IMG/VR virus record: IMGVR_UViG_3300017755_000003
Coordinates: 1-64,000 of that record
Length of the DNA stretch: 64,000 nt
Source of the DNA: a virus
Reading direction: 5' to 3' (one strand)
Under the pieces are notes generated by a model. The model was not told where the DNA came from and made no database searches. It saw nothing but the letters and a program-made list of their open reading frames with translations. Made by a program: the position numbers and the translations under genes. The first letter of the stretch is position 1, and each line of letters starts with the position of its first letter. This document shows positions 52,729 to 61,297 of the stretch, in pieces.

Positions 52729-53322
52729 ATGATCGTAGGAATCTGCGGACTTATTGGATCGGGCAAAGATACTATTGCTGATTATTTGATTAGAAAACAT
52801 GATTTTGAAAAGATCAGCTTTGCTGACAAACTTAAAGACTCTGTGAGTGTTATGTTTGATTGGGACCGTGAGCTACTAGATGGCAAAACCGATGAAAGCA
52901 GAGCATGGAGAGAAGAAGTTGACGAGTATTGGTCAAAAGAAACTGGTGAAACAATTACACCTAGGCTAGTATTACAACTGTTTGGTACCGAATGTATGCG
53001 TGATGGATTTTACGATGGTATATGGGTAAGCCTAACAAAGAAGAAAATACTAGACAATCCCGGCAAGAACTTTGTTATACCAGATGTACGTTTCCCTAAT
53101 GAAGCTAAAATGCTATATGAGATCAAAGGTCAAGTATGGCGTGTAAAACGTGGTGATGATCCGCAATGGTTTGTAGACTACAGGGACTATGGAACAGAGC
53201 CTAAAGAAGTACACCCTAGTGAATGGGCTTGGGCACAAACTAAATTTACACAGATTATTGAGAATAACAAGACCGTTAACGATCTTACAGATCAGGTACG
53301 AGATCTCCTTGTTTCCACTTAA
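52729..53322 (+). CDS. deoxynucleoside monophosphate kinase (T4 gp1-like)
   Basis: 197-residue P-loop kinase that phosphorylates dNMPs for phage DNA synthesis. Walker A GLIGSGKDT at residues 7-15; ISFADKLKDSVSVMFDWDRE and DGKTDESRAWREEVDEYW follow as in T4 gp1. TPRLVLQLFGTECMRDGF and FVIPDVRFPNEAKML are the most diagnostic blocks. It is a metabolic gene among tail genes, preceded by AAAGGAAAC and a possible host-type promoter, so it may be expressed earlier than its neighbours. Its last 38 bases overlap the convergent HNH-like gene. Confidence 0.92.
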   Translation: MIVGICGLIGSGKDTIADYLIRKHDFEKISFADKLKDSVSVMFDWDRELLDGKTDESRAWREEVDEYWSKETGETITPRLVLQLFGTECMRDGFYDGIWVSLTKKKILDNPGKNFVIPDVRFPNEAKMLYEIKGQVWRVKRGDDPQWFVDYRDYGTEPKEVHPSEWAWAQTKFTQIIENNKTVNDLTDQVRDLLVST

Positions 53323-53623
53323 ACCCTTCCTTATATATAATTTTACTACAATTAGCACACACGGTCTTTAGATTACTAAACCTGATGTTGTTCATGTCAC
53401 CGTCTACATAGTAGACTGAAAATTGTTCCTTGTGTTTGCTTTTATACCCACACTTGTCACACTCGTTCTTTTTAGTATAGCCTGACTGTTTGTACTTGGA
53501 ATATGCGGTACGTGGCTTGCCATGCCTAACACATGACTCACACTTGCTTCGATAGAAAGGTTTGCCCTTCTTGTAGTAGTTGATTGCTACAGGTTTCTGT
53601 CCACATTCACATAAAGGTCTCAT
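53285..53623 (-). CDS. degenerate HNH-like zinc protein
   Basis: A 112-residue, basic protein with four Cys pairs: CECGQKP, CESCVRHGK, CDKCGYKSKH and CANCSK. The segment SVYYVDGDMNNIRFSNLKTV aligns with the HNH core (H-H-I-D-G-D..N-N...N-L..L-C..C-H). However, the first catalytic His position is Tyr and the final His after CANC is Ser, so nuclease activity is doubtful. It is the only leftward gene between gp13 and gp17, wedged tail-to-tail into the kinase, like a mobile homing-endonuclease-type insert. The ATG is where a GGTAAATA late element would start its transcript. Confidence 0.8.
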   Translation of the reverse strand: MRPLCECGQKPVAINYYKKGKPFYRSKCESCVRHGKPRTAYSKYKQSGYTKKNECDKCGYKSKHKEQFSVYYVDGDMNNIRFSNLKTVCANCSKIIYKEGFKWKQGDLVPDL

Positions 53624-53628
53624 ATATG

Positions 53629-53636
53629 TATTTACC
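53629..53636 (-). promoter_or_regulatory. late promoter variant GGTAAATA (minus strand)
   Basis: GGTAAATACATAT then ATG at 53623 on the minus strand. With T4-like spacing the first transcribed base is the A of the start codon. Confidence 0.55.
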
Positions 53637-53691
53637 TGCCCTTTTTGATCCCTTTTTCACCGTAGTTATACCATAGGTTTATGCGTTTTGG

Positions 53692-53699
53692 TATAAATA
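53692..53699 (+). promoter_or_regulatory. T4-type late promoter element TATAAATA (gp18)
   Basis: Perfect TATAAATAC, predicted start near 53705, with ACAGGAGAAC in the 23-base leader of the sheath gene. Confidence 0.85.
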
Positions 53700-53727
53700 C
53701 TTGTAATATGCTAACAGGAGAACTAAA

Positions 53728-56700
53728 ATGGCTTTAACATCACCAGGAGTACAGGTTTCCGTAATCGACGAAAGTTTTTACACGCCGGCGGAACCAGGAA
53801 CAGTACCAATGATTTTCGTTGCGTCTGCACAGGATAAACAGAACGCATCAGGAACAGGTACAGCAACAGGAACACAAAGTAAAAATGCGGGAGTACCGTA
53901 TTTGATTACTTCACAAAGAGAATTAACAGAATTGTTTGGAGATCCAACTTTCTATACAGATTCTAACAACAATGCGTTACATGGTAACGAGCTTAACGAA
54001 TACGGATTACAAGCGGCTTACTCATACTTAGGAGTGGCAAATAGAGCTTACGTAGTTAGAGCAGATTTAAACACTACAGAGCTAATTGCAACTGCAACGG
54101 CTCCAGCGGCAAACCCAGCAGACGGAACATACTGGTTTGATACTGCTAATAGTGTATTTGGAATCTTTGAATGGAATAGTGCTTCAGCATCGACAACTGG
54201 TGGTCAGAGCTTTAGCAATAAACTTCCAACAGTAATTACAGATGCAACTAAGGTAACAGGCGGAACACCTAAAACTTCTGTTGGCGCAGTAGGTGACTAT
54301 GCCATTGTTGCAACTACAACTTTAAATAAATTCTTCTACAAAAACGCAAGTGGTACTTGGGTACAAGTAGGTTCAAGTGCATGGATTAGTTCATGGGCAA
54401 CTGTAACAGGAACTGAAAGCAATCCAACTATTAGTAATGGTGCTACAATGAGCTTAAACGGTTCTGTTGTAACTTCAGGCGGTACTGCACTTTCAGATGT
54501 AGTAACAGGAATTACAGCGGCTGGTATTGCTGGTGTAACTTCAGCAGTAGTAGATGGTAAATTAGAAATTTATTCAACTGGTGCAGATATTGTATTGGCG
54601 GCAAATGCTTCTACACTATTAGCAGAGATTGGTTTAACAGCAGGTACTTTCAAAGCACCAGCATTAACTATTGCTCCGCACACATCAGTTCCAGAATACA
54701 AGTCAACAGACACAGCTCCAAAACCAACAGGTTCTTTATGGATTAAAACTACAGAACCTAACTTGGGTGCTAAATGGTCAGTTAAGAAATGGAACAACAC
54801 AACTCAATTATGGGAAACAGCGGCGGCTCCAATTTACTCAACTAACCAAGCGGCGTTATACGGTTTAGATAAAACTGGTGGCGGTGCTAACTTGGCAGTA
54901 GGTGCTCTTTACATTAACTATAATAATGCAGAGGACACTATTGTAGGTGACTTTAAAATTCACAGACGTGTGGCAACAGGTGCAACATCAATTACTTCAA
55001 GTATTGTTGCGGCACAGGTTACAGCAGGAACATACGCATTTAACATTCAAGAAACTTTAGTTAATAACGCGGCTTTACAAGCTGACAAAACTATTAGTGT
55101 AACAACTACTGGTGCGTCAAGTGATGCTGATGTTATTGCAGGTGCTATTAATAGTGCAGGTTTTGTAAATGTAGGTGCAAGTGTTGATGCAAGTAACAGA
55201 GTTGTTATTTCACACAATGACGGTGGTGACTTTAGAATTAAAGACACTGGAGGCGTATTAGCATTAGCAGGATTTAGTGCTTATGTTGATGCAAACTCAG
55301 GTACACCAAACTTATACACAGCACCAACAGGTGATAGTACACATGACTTTGTTGCAAGTAACTGGCAGGTATTAACTTATACTGCAAGTGCAACAGCAGT
55401 AACGGCTTTAACAGCTGATAAAACTTTATGGTACAGTTCAGTTGTTGACGAAGTAGACATGATGATACACAATGGAACTACTTGGGTAGGTTATCAAGAT
55501 TCAACTGCTCCGTACTTTGCGGCGGCGGCTGGTGATAAAACAGATCCAAAAGGTCCAATCGTAAGTGCTACTGAGCCAACTTTACAGTCAGACAGTACTG
55601 CACTTAAAAATGGTGACTTATGGATTTCAACAGCAGACTTAGAAAACTATCCTAAGATTTACAAGTACAACGCAACTACTTTAAAGTGGGTACTTGTTGA
55701 TAACGGTGATCAAACTACTGAAGATGGTATTTTATTTGCTGATGCAAGATACAACACAGCAGGTGCAAACAGTTCAACAGCAGGTTCAATTGAAGCACTT
55801 TTAAGTTCAAACTTCTTAGACACAGACGCTCCAGATCCAGCACTATATCCAAAAGGTATGTTGCTTTGGAACTTAAGACGTTCTGGATTTAATGTTAAGA
55901 AATTTGTTAGAAACCAAGTTGACACATCAGGCAACAACCTAAGATTTGGTAGTGGCGCAGGTGAGTCAATGGCAGGTTACTATGCTCATAGATGGGTAAC
56001 TGAATCAGCTAACCAGGCAAACGGTTCAGGTTCATTTGGTAGAAAAGCTCAACGTAAAGTTGTTATACAATCATTACAAGCAATGGTTAACAGCAACCAA
56101 GACATTAGAGACGATCAATCAAGAATCTTTAACTTAATGGCTTGCCCAGGTTACTCAGAGTTAATTGGTGAAATGGTTACACTAAACACAGACAGAGGCT
56201 TAACAGCATTTGTTGTTGGTGACTTACCATTTAGATTAACTGCTGATGCTACAACAATTAACAACTATGCAACTAACGTAAACCTTGCAGTTGAAGATAA
56301 CGATGATGGATTAGTAACAAGTGATGAGTATATGGGAACTTTTTATCCTAGCTTATTCACAAGTGATAATGCAGGTAAAAACATTGTTGTTCCAGCATCA
56401 CATGGTATACTTAGAACAATAGCATTAAGTGATAGTGTTTCATTTCCATGGTTTGCTCCAGCAGGAACAAGACGTGGTGGAATTACTAACGCCTCAAGTG
56501 CAGGATACATTGATGCAGAAGGTGAATTTAAAGCAGTTGCTTTAAATACTGGACAACGTGATACATTGTACAGCAATAAAATTAACCCGATAACATTCTT
56601 AACAGGTGCGGGACTTGTCAACTACGGTCAAAAAACTAGAGCCAAAAATGCTAGTGCGTTAGATAGAATTAACGTTGCTAGACTAGTAATTTACCTAAGA

Positions 56701-56979
56701 GGACAGTTAGATAAACTTGCTAAACCATATATCTTTGAGCCAAATGATAAAATCACAAGAGATGAAATCAAAGCTCAAGCAGATAGCTTAATGTTAGAAC
56801 TAGTAGGTCAAAGAGCATTATATGACTTCTTAGTAGTGTGTGATGAATCAAACAACACACCTTCAAGAATTGATAGAAATGAGCTTTACTTGGATATAGC
56901 GATTGAGCCGGTGAAAGCAGTTGAGTTTATTTACATTCCGTTGAGACTCAAAAACACAGGTGAAATAGCACAACTATAA
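53728..56979 (+). CDS. 18: contractile tail sheath protein gp18
   Basis: Sheath subunit that contracts during infection. Family ends are clear: N-terminal LTSPGVQVSVIDESFYTPAE and TVPMIFVASAQDKQN, and ITSQRELTELFGDPTFY; C-terminal FLTGAGLVNYGQKTRAKN, LDRINVARLVIYLRGQLDKL, IFEPNDKITRDEIKAQADSL and DIAIEPVKAVEFIYIPLRLK. At 1083 residues it far exceeds T4 gp18 (659). Residues ~130-700 contain extra beta domains with repeated short motifs (NPADGTYWFDT; PTGSLWIKTTEPN; KNGDLWISTADLEN), likely exposed knobs on the sheath surface. Ribosome site AGGAG. gp19 follows. Confidence 0.95.
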   Translation: MALTSPGVQVSVIDESFYTPAEPGTVPMIFVASAQDKQNASGTGTATGTQSKNAGVPYLITSQRELTELFGDPTFYTDSNNNALHGNELNEYGLQAAYSYLGVANRAYVVRADLNTTELIATATAPAANPADGTYWFDTANSVFGIFEWNSASASTTGGQSFSNKLPTVITDATKVTGGTPKTSVGAVGDYAIVATTTLNKFFYKNASGTWVQVGSSAWISSWATVTGTESNPTISNGATMSLNGSVVTSGGTALSDVVTGITAAGIAGVTSAVVDGKLEIYSTGADIVLAANASTLLAEIGLTAGTFKAPALTIAPHTSVPEYKSTDTAPKPTGSLWIKTTEPNLGAKWSVKKWNNTTQLWETAAAPIYSTNQAALYGLDKTGGGANLAVGALYINYNNAEDTIVGDFKIHRRVATGATSITSSIVAAQVTAGTYAFNIQETLVNNAALQADKTISVTTTGASSDADVIAGAINSAGFVNVGASVDASNRVVISHNDGGDFRIKDTGGVLALAGFSAYVDANSGTPNLYTAPTGDSTHDFVASNWQVLTYTASATAVTALTADKTLWYSSVVDEVDMMIHNGTTWVGYQDSTAPYFAAAAGDKTDPKGPIVSATEPTLQSDSTALKNGDLWISTADLENYPKIYKYNATTLKWVLVDNGDQTTEDGILFADARYNTAGANSSTAGSIEALLSSNFLDTDAPDPALYPKGMLLWNLRRSGFNVKKFVRNQVDTSGNNLRFGSGAGESMAGYYAHRWVTESANQANGSGSFGRKAQRKVVIQSLQAMVNSNQDIRDDQSRIFNLMACPGYSELIGEMVTLNTDRGLTAFVVGDLPFRLTADATTINNYATNVNLAVEDNDDGLVTSDEYMGTFYPSLFTSDNAGKNIVVPASHGILRTIALSDSVSFPWFAPAGTRRGGITNASSAGYIDAEGEFKAVALNTGQRDTLYSNKINPITFLTGAGLVNYGQKTRAKNASALDRINVARLVIYLRGQLDKLAKPYIFEPNDKITRDEIKAQADSLMLELVGQRALYDFLVVCDESNNTPSRIDRNELYLDIAIEPVKAVEFIYIPLRLKNTGEIAQL

Positions 56980-56982
56980 AAG

Positions 56983-56990
56983 GATAAATA
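56983..56990 (+). promoter_or_regulatory. T4-type late promoter element GATAAATA (gp19)
   Basis: GATAAATA between sheath and tube genes, predicted start near 56996, with CAGGAGAT before the ATG at 57013. Confidence 0.75.
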
Positions 56991-57012
56991 GTTTAAACAG
57001 GAGATATTAACA

Positions 57013-57642
57013 ATGGCAATTTCAACACTATCAAAAATTACAGTCCCATTAGATTCTAGTGCATCTAGTTCTAATCAGGGCTTGTTGATGCCCAAACTCC
57101 AGTATCGCTTTAGAGTGAGCCTGGAAAATTTTGGAGTTTCAACACCAACAACAGAACTAACAAAACAAGTTGTAGACGTAACTAGACCAAACGTAAGTTT
57201 CGAACAGATTACAGTTGATGTATACAACTCAAGAGTATACCTAGCAGGTAAACATACTTGGGAACCAATTACATTAAACTTAAGAGAAGATGTTTCAAAC
57301 AACGTACAAAAACTAGTTGGTGAACAACTACAGAAACAATTTGATTTCTTTGAACAATCAAGTGCGGCTTCAGGTAGCGATTACAAATTCGTTACAAGAA
57401 TCGAAATACTTGATGGTGGTAACGGAATCAATACAGCAAACGTTTTAGAAACATTTGAATTGTATGGTTGTTACTTAGAAAGTGCTAACTACAATACATT
57501 AGCATACGCAACTAACGATCCAGTAACTGTAGCATTAGCTATCAGATACGATAATGCAATACAAAGTCCACAAGGAACTGGCGTAGGTACAGCAGTAGGT
57601 AGAACTGTTAATACGTTAATTACAGGTGGTGGATCTACATAA
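57013..57642 (+). CDS. 19: tail tube protein gp19
   Basis: Forms the inner tube of the contractile tail. 209 residues (T4: 163). Family text: MPKLQYRFRVSLENFGV near the start, LTKQVVDVTRPNVSFEQITV, DVYNSRVYLAGKHTWEPITL, and LRED..NNVQKLVGEQLQKQ, then ETFELYGCYLESANYNTLAY with the conserved (Y/F)xxDPVTVALAIRYDNA-type end. It follows gp18 as in T4. The Gly/Thr tail is short. A strong terminator follows at 57680, so this ends the sheath-tube unit. Confidence 0.94.
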   Translation: MAISTLSKITVPLDSSASSSNQGLLMPKLQYRFRVSLENFGVSTPTTELTKQVVDVTRPNVSFEQITVDVYNSRVYLAGKHTWEPITLNLREDVSNNVQKLVGEQLQKQFDFFEQSSAASGSDYKFVTRIEILDGGNGINTANVLETFELYGCYLESANYNTLAYATNDPVTVALAIRYDNAIQSPQGTGVGTAVGRTVNTLITGGGST

Positions 57643-57679
57643 GATCTATAATTAAGTAATATTTCCTGAATATTTAAAG

Positions 57680-57709
57680 GGGGCTCTTTTTATTAAGAGC
57701 TCCTTTTTT
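57680..57709 (+). terminator. Rho-independent terminator after gp19
   Basis: GGGGCTCTT pairs with AAGAGCTCC (6 perfect plus 3 outer pairs, one G-U), 6-base T-rich loop, followed by TTTTTT. The 104-base gap holds nothing else but the next late promoter. Confidence 0.9.
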
Positions 57710-57733
57710 ATTATCTGCGTACTTTATTTTTTA

Positions 57734-57741
57734 GATAAATA
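57734..57741 (+). promoter_or_regulatory. T4-type late promoter element GATAAATA (57747 gene)
   Basis: GATAAATATTAGT then ATG 57747: the predicted first transcribed base is the A of the start codon. No ribosome site lies upstream. Confidence 0.75.
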
Positions 57742-57746
57742 TTAGT

Positions 57747-59129
57747 ATGGCAAATAAATTAAACGGTTTTTTGGATAATGTAGTTAGTGGTGCTTTAAGC
57801 CCAAAAGGTAACCTTGGTGACTTTGCTCACGGTGCCAGACTATATGTAGATGACGCACACAGGTTATCTCCCAAACATAAATTTTTATATCACGTAAGTT
57901 TTAACTTGAATCCTGTTGCAGTGAAAATTATTCCGCAACTAGAAACAAGAGAAATTAATATGCTCGTAAAGAGTGTTGACTTACCTAAGTATTCTATTAG
58001 TACTACACTTAAACATCAGTACAATAAGAAAGCAAACTTACAAACAAGATTAGATTACGATCCAATTAATATAGTATTCCATGATGATAACTATGGACAG
58101 GTTACTGCTATGTGGGAAGCCTACTATCGTTATTATTACAAAGATGGTAACTATGCTTCATTAAACGGAAGTTCAGATCCTGTTACGACATCAGGTGCAT
58201 ATCAAAGATCAAATACATATCAAGCTGAAGGTAATCATTATAGATACGGACTAGACAACGACAGTCATTCACACTTCTTTGAAAGCATACAAATTTATCA
58301 ACTACACAGACATAGATATACTTGTTTTACTTTAGTTAACCCTATCATTAGTGAATGGGGTCACGATACAATGGAAAACAGTTCAAGTGATCCTGTGCAG
58401 AACACTATGCAGGTACAATATGAAACTGTATGGTATGCAAGAGGCGGAGTTGAAGAAGGAGCTTCACCTAAGTCATTTGGAGCGGCAAGTGGACACTATG
58501 ATAAGATGCCATCACCTAATTCATTAGCAGGTGGCGGTGCGGCTAACTTGTTTGGCCAAGGTGGTATAGCCGCAGGGGCGGCAGATGTGTTTGGAGACAT
58601 TACAAGTGGACAAGCATTTAGTTCTCCAGCAAGTTTCTTAGGTACAGTTTTAAAAACTGGAAGTGTTATAGGTAACGCAAAACAATTAAGTAAAGAAGGA
58701 TTGCGTGAAGAAGGCTTTGGTATATTAAAAGATCAAATAGGTAAGGCAGGAGGCATTGACGTAAGTGGTGTTGCCAACACAGCATTTCCTAAAGGAATAA
58801 GTGCAGGCAACTTTGATGTTACTACAGCAGTTGCAGGTATGGCGGCAGGTGCGGCAGTGGTAAGTCAACTTAAAGGTGGATCATTAAGTAGTGTAACGTC
58901 TTTAGTTAGTAGCAATCCAGGTATACTAGACAGCATTACTAAAGCAGAAGGATTTAAAAAGGCACACCTAGCTTCAGGTGGTGATGCAACTCCAGATGCA
59001 ATTTCAAGTGCATGGAATAGTGCCACTTCATCAGCCAAGGAGGCCTACAATGCGGTAACTAAAGGTAACTTGAATTCAATATCTAATAAGAATACATACA
59101 ATATTAAAGACGGAGGCACTTATACATAA
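57747..59129 (+). CDS. second tail-tube-like protein with long C-terminal extension
   Basis: 460 residues. Residues ~40-235 show a gp19-type tube fold: HKFLYHVSFNLNP, EINMLVKSVDLPKYSISTTL, LQTRLDYDPINIVFHDDNYG, then HRHRYTCFTLVNPIISEWGH and MQVQYETVWYARGG. This is the same strand order as gp19 (a strand with VDLP, then DPI.I.F.DD, then a WYA end). Residues ~240-460 are Gly/Ala/Ser-rich with weak helices. It may be a minor tube subunit, a tube initiator or tip adaptor (the T4 gp48/gp54 role), or a tape-like element. It is transcribed separately from gp19. Confidence 0.75.
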   Translation: MANKLNGFLDNVVSGALSPKGNLGDFAHGARLYVDDAHRLSPKHKFLYHVSFNLNPVAVKIIPQLETREINMLVKSVDLPKYSISTTLKHQYNKKANLQTRLDYDPINIVFHDDNYGQVTAMWEAYYRYYYKDGNYASLNGSSDPVTTSGAYQRSNTYQAEGNHYRYGLDNDSHSHFFESIQIYQLHRHRYTCFTLVNPIISEWGHDTMENSSSDPVQNTMQVQYETVWYARGGVEEGASPKSFGAASGHYDKMPSPNSLAGGGAANLFGQGGIAAGAADVFGDITSGQAFSSPASFLGTVLKTGSVIGNAKQLSKEGLREEGFGILKDQIGKAGGIDVSGVANTAFPKGISAGNFDVTTAVAGMAAGAAVVSQLKGGSLSSVTSLVSSNPGILDSITKAEGFKKAHLASGGDATPDAISSAWNSATSSAKEAYNAVTKGNLNSISNKNTYNIKDGGTYT

Positions 59130-59491
59130 TGCCAAACATTCCAGCAAAGAAATTAGGAACTACAGAAAAAGTTAAAAAGTTTTTTAGCGAATATTACTCA
59201 GCACCTTTAGAATTTCCTTCAAACGAAGTTGATGCTGTAGTAGGTTTTTTTGAAACAAGAGGCTTTGAAAGATTATCTGCACAAACAATAGGTGCAGTAC
59301 TAATGAGACAAGCAAAGATAGACGACATAAAAGTTTTTGAATTGCTTGACACACTAAAAGGTTTCGATGAAATACAACTGTCGTCAGTAGTAACAGAAAC
59401 ATTAAATTACAATAGACAAAAAATTAGTTCACTAGGCTACAAAGTAGACCAATCACAAAATAAATTAGAAACTAGAAACATACTGGTATAA
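59129..59491 (+). CDS. small helical protein coupled to the tube-like gene
   Basis: A 120-residue protein. Predicted helices (KKLGTTEKVKKFFSEYYSAP; VDAVVGFFETRGFERLSAQT) with no cysteine or membrane segment. Its ATG overlaps the stop of the preceding gene (TAATG), so translation is coupled. In marine T4-like phages a small gene of this kind often lies by the tube-like gene and may be a chaperone for it. I cannot tie it to a T4 gene. Confidence 0.72.
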   Translation: MPNIPAKKLGTTEKVKKFFSEYYSAPLEFPSNEVDAVVGFFETRGFERLSAQTIGAVLMRQAKIDDIKVFELLDTLKGFDEIQLSSVVTETLNYNRQKISSLGYKVDQSQNKLETRNILV

Positions 59492-59495
59492 GCTC

Positions 59496-59936
59496 ATGGC
59501 AAGTAAGTTTGCACAAGGTAGATACAGCATGAAGCACCCAGACAAGTACTTGGGTAACAAGACTCCTTTGTATAGATCAAGTTGGGAATTTGCTTTTATG
59601 AAGTTCTGTGATGAGTCACCTAGTGTAAGCAAGTGGGCAAGTGAGGCAGTAAAGATTCCTTACAAAAATCCTTTAACAGGTAAGATGACTGTTTACGTTC
59701 CAGACTTTATGATACAGTATACAGATGCAAAAGGTAAACAACACGCAGAGCTTATAGAAGTTAAACCTGAAAATCAAATGAAGTTAAAGGAAGTAGGTAG
59801 AGATAAATTTAGACAGGCACAGTACGTACAGAATGTTGCAAAGTGGGAAGCCGCCAGACATTGGTGTAAGAATAAAAAGATCTTTTTCAGAGTAATTACA
59901 GAAAAAGATATCTTCCATCAGGGGAAGAGAAAATGA
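59496..59936 (+). CDS. 4: head completion protein gp4 (gp50)
   Basis: Needed to finish DNA-filled heads; carries a TnsA/restriction-endonuclease-like fold. 146 residues (T4: 150). Family text: FAQGRYSMKHPDKYLGNKTP, LYRSSWEFAFMKFCDESPSV, ASEAVKIPYKNPLTGKMTVY, then VPDFMIQY and AELIEVKPENQM. The Asp of VPDF and the Glu/Lys of IEVKP correspond to the D...ExK nuclease motif. It starts 4 bases after the upstream gene. It is commonly found near gp16-gp17 in marine relatives. Confidence 0.93.
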   Translation: MASKFAQGRYSMKHPDKYLGNKTPLYRSSWEFAFMKFCDESPSVSKWASEAVKIPYKNPLTGKMTVYVPDFMIQYTDAKGKQHAELIEVKPENQMKLKEVGRDKFRQAQYVQNVAKWEAARHWCKNKKIFFRVITEKDIFHQGKRK

Positions 59937-59942
59937 GGGTAA

Positions 59943-60179
59943 ATGATAATCCACGCATTCGTGTTAGTTGTAGTTTTGGGAACAGGAGACGATCGTAGGG
60001 AACAACCAAATCCAATGTACTTTAGAAGTATAGATGTATGTCAGTATTATGCTCGACGCATACCTAGACAATACGGAAATTACGGTAATAAACATTTGGT
60101 TCCTGCAAAAGATCGTATAACTGCATACTGCAAACCAACAAGTGTTGACGATTCAAAGACGTTAGTTTACGATCATTAA
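59943..60179 (+). CDS. small protein with N-terminal hydrophobic segment
   Basis: A 78-residue protein. MIIHAFVLVVVLGTGDDRRE gives a hydrophobic N-terminus (possibly a short signal or membrane anchor), followed by a basic, Tyr-rich part with two cysteines (DVCQYYARRIPRQYGNYGNK; TAYCKPTSVDD). These could form a disulfide if exported. It lies between gp4 and gp16 with GAGGGT upstream. I recall similar small proteins in marine T4-like phages, but no function. Confidence 0.68.
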   Translation: MIIHAFVLVVVLGTGDDRREQPNPMYFRSIDVCQYYARRIPRQYGNYGNKHLVPAKDRITAYCKPTSVDDSKTLVYDH

Positions 60180-60183
60180 ATGG

Positions 60184-60191
60184 ACTAAATA
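60184..60191 (+). promoter_or_regulatory. possible late promoter variant ACTAAATA (gp16)
   Basis: ACTAAATA 35 bases before the terminase small-subunit ATG, predicted start near 60197. It lacks the usual C after the element, and the gene has only a weak ribosome site. Confidence 0.35.
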
Positions 60192-60218
60192 ATAGTAGCA
60201 TATAATGGATTTAAAAAT

Positions 60219-60713
60219 ATGACCAAAAAATTAGAAGAACTACTTAACTTACCTGAAAGCCAGGATATAATAAAGGCTGATAAGGAAAAGGCTGACTCCA
60301 AGGAGAAAGCAGTAGTTGAGCAAAAAGAAGACTTCCGTGAAATAGCTGAACTAGATAAAATTAGTGCGGCACTACCACAAGTTAAGGGTCTGGGTGAACT
60401 AGCTGACAAAGAGCTAAACGAAGTAGCAGACAAGGCCATGACTGCATATGATGATCTTATGGATTTAGGTATGAACGTAGAATCACGTTATAGTGGTCGT
60501 GTATTTGAGGTTGCAGGACAGATGCTTAAAACTAATTTAGACGCCAAAACTGTAAAGCTACAGAACAAACTTAAGATGGTTGAACTGCAATTAAAGAAAG
60601 AAAAGCAGGATAAAGAAGGTGGAATTGATGGCGAGTCACTTGTAAATGGCGAAGGATACGTAGTAACTGACCGTAACTCTTTGCTTGATAAATTGAAAAA
60701 CATGGATAAATAA
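60219..60713 (+). CDS. 16: terminase small subunit gp16
   Basis: Oligomeric regulator of DNA packaging that presents DNA to gp17. 164 residues, identical in length to T4 gp16. An N-terminal helix (MTKKLEELLNLPESQDIIKA) is followed by a central segment LDKISAALPQVKGLGELADK and NEVADKAMTAYDDLMDLGMN, then VEVSSRYSGRVFEV-like SRYSGRVFEVAGQMLKTNLD and a coiled coil KLQNKLKMVELQLKKEKQDK. These blocks match gp16. The final codons contain the next late promoter (GATAAATA). Confidence 0.9.
   Translation: MTKKLEELLNLPESQDIIKADKEKADSKEKAVVEQKEDFREIAELDKISAALPQVKGLGELADKELNEVADKAMTAYDDLMDLGMNVESRYSGRVFEVAGQMLKTNLDAKTVKLQNKLKMVELQLKKEKQDKEGGIDGESLVNGEGYVVTDRNSLLDKLKNMDK
60705..60712 (+). promoter_or_regulatory. 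T4-type late promoter element GATAAATA within the gp16 end
   Basis: Encoded in the last codons of gp16; predicted start near 60718 with AAGGAAAT before the ATG at 60731. Confidence 0.6.
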
Positions 60714-60730
60714 ACATATAAGGAAATACA

Positions 60731-61297
60731 ATGAAGAACTTTGAAACATATCTAACTGAAGCAAAAAAGACTTATAAGTTTAAGTTTGGTATTGCTGGGG
60801 ACTTACCAGAAGGTTTTACAGACAGTTGCGAAAGCTGTATGCAAAAATTTGGCCTTGTTAACATGACGCCACCTAAGAAGACTCCAATTCAAGAACGTCC
60901 ATTAGACTTTCCTAAATTACAAAATGTAGAGACTCACTACTTTGAAGTGGAATTGTCATATCCAACTACTGCACAAATACTAGGTGAATATATTTCACAA
61001 GTAACAGGAGTTGATCCAGCTTATATTTGTTTACGTGATGCAGAAGCACCACAAGAAGAATACCAAGACAAAGATTACAAACAAATTTACGAGCCTAAGT
61101 TAGGTTCAGAGATGGAATCAGCTGATCCAGATGCACAAAAACAAGTAGCAGGTAATAGAGTGATGGACTTACTTAAAGAGCTTGAAGCTACTAGAAAAGA
61201 TCGTGCAAACGATCCAAGTGTAGCAAGTGAGCCAGATAAAGAACAAAAACACGACATGGGTGAAGTTAGTACAACTAGTCCAGTAGGGAGCAAATAA
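60731..61297 (+). CDS. conserved protein of unknown function between gp16 and gp17
   Basis: A 188-residue protein. It begins MKNFETYLTEA, a start common in marine T4-like phage proteins. A CESCMQKFG motif (C-x2-C) near residue 37, then a compact alpha/beta part (VETHYFEVELSYPTTAQILG, GVDPAYICLRD). The last ~60 residues are acidic/Lys-rich and disordered-looking. The stop overlaps the next ATG (TAATG), so it is coupled to the following gene. A structural or packaging-accessory role is suggested only by position. Confidence 0.72.
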   Translation: MKNFETYLTEAKKTYKFKFGIAGDLPEGFTDSCESCMQKFGLVNMTPPKKTPIQERPLDFPKLQNVETHYFEVELSYPTTAQILGEYISQVTGVDPAYICLRDAEAPQEEYQDKDYKQIYEPKLGSEMESADPDAQKQVAGNRVMDLLKELEATRKDRANDPSVASEPDKEQKHDMGEVSTTSPVGSK

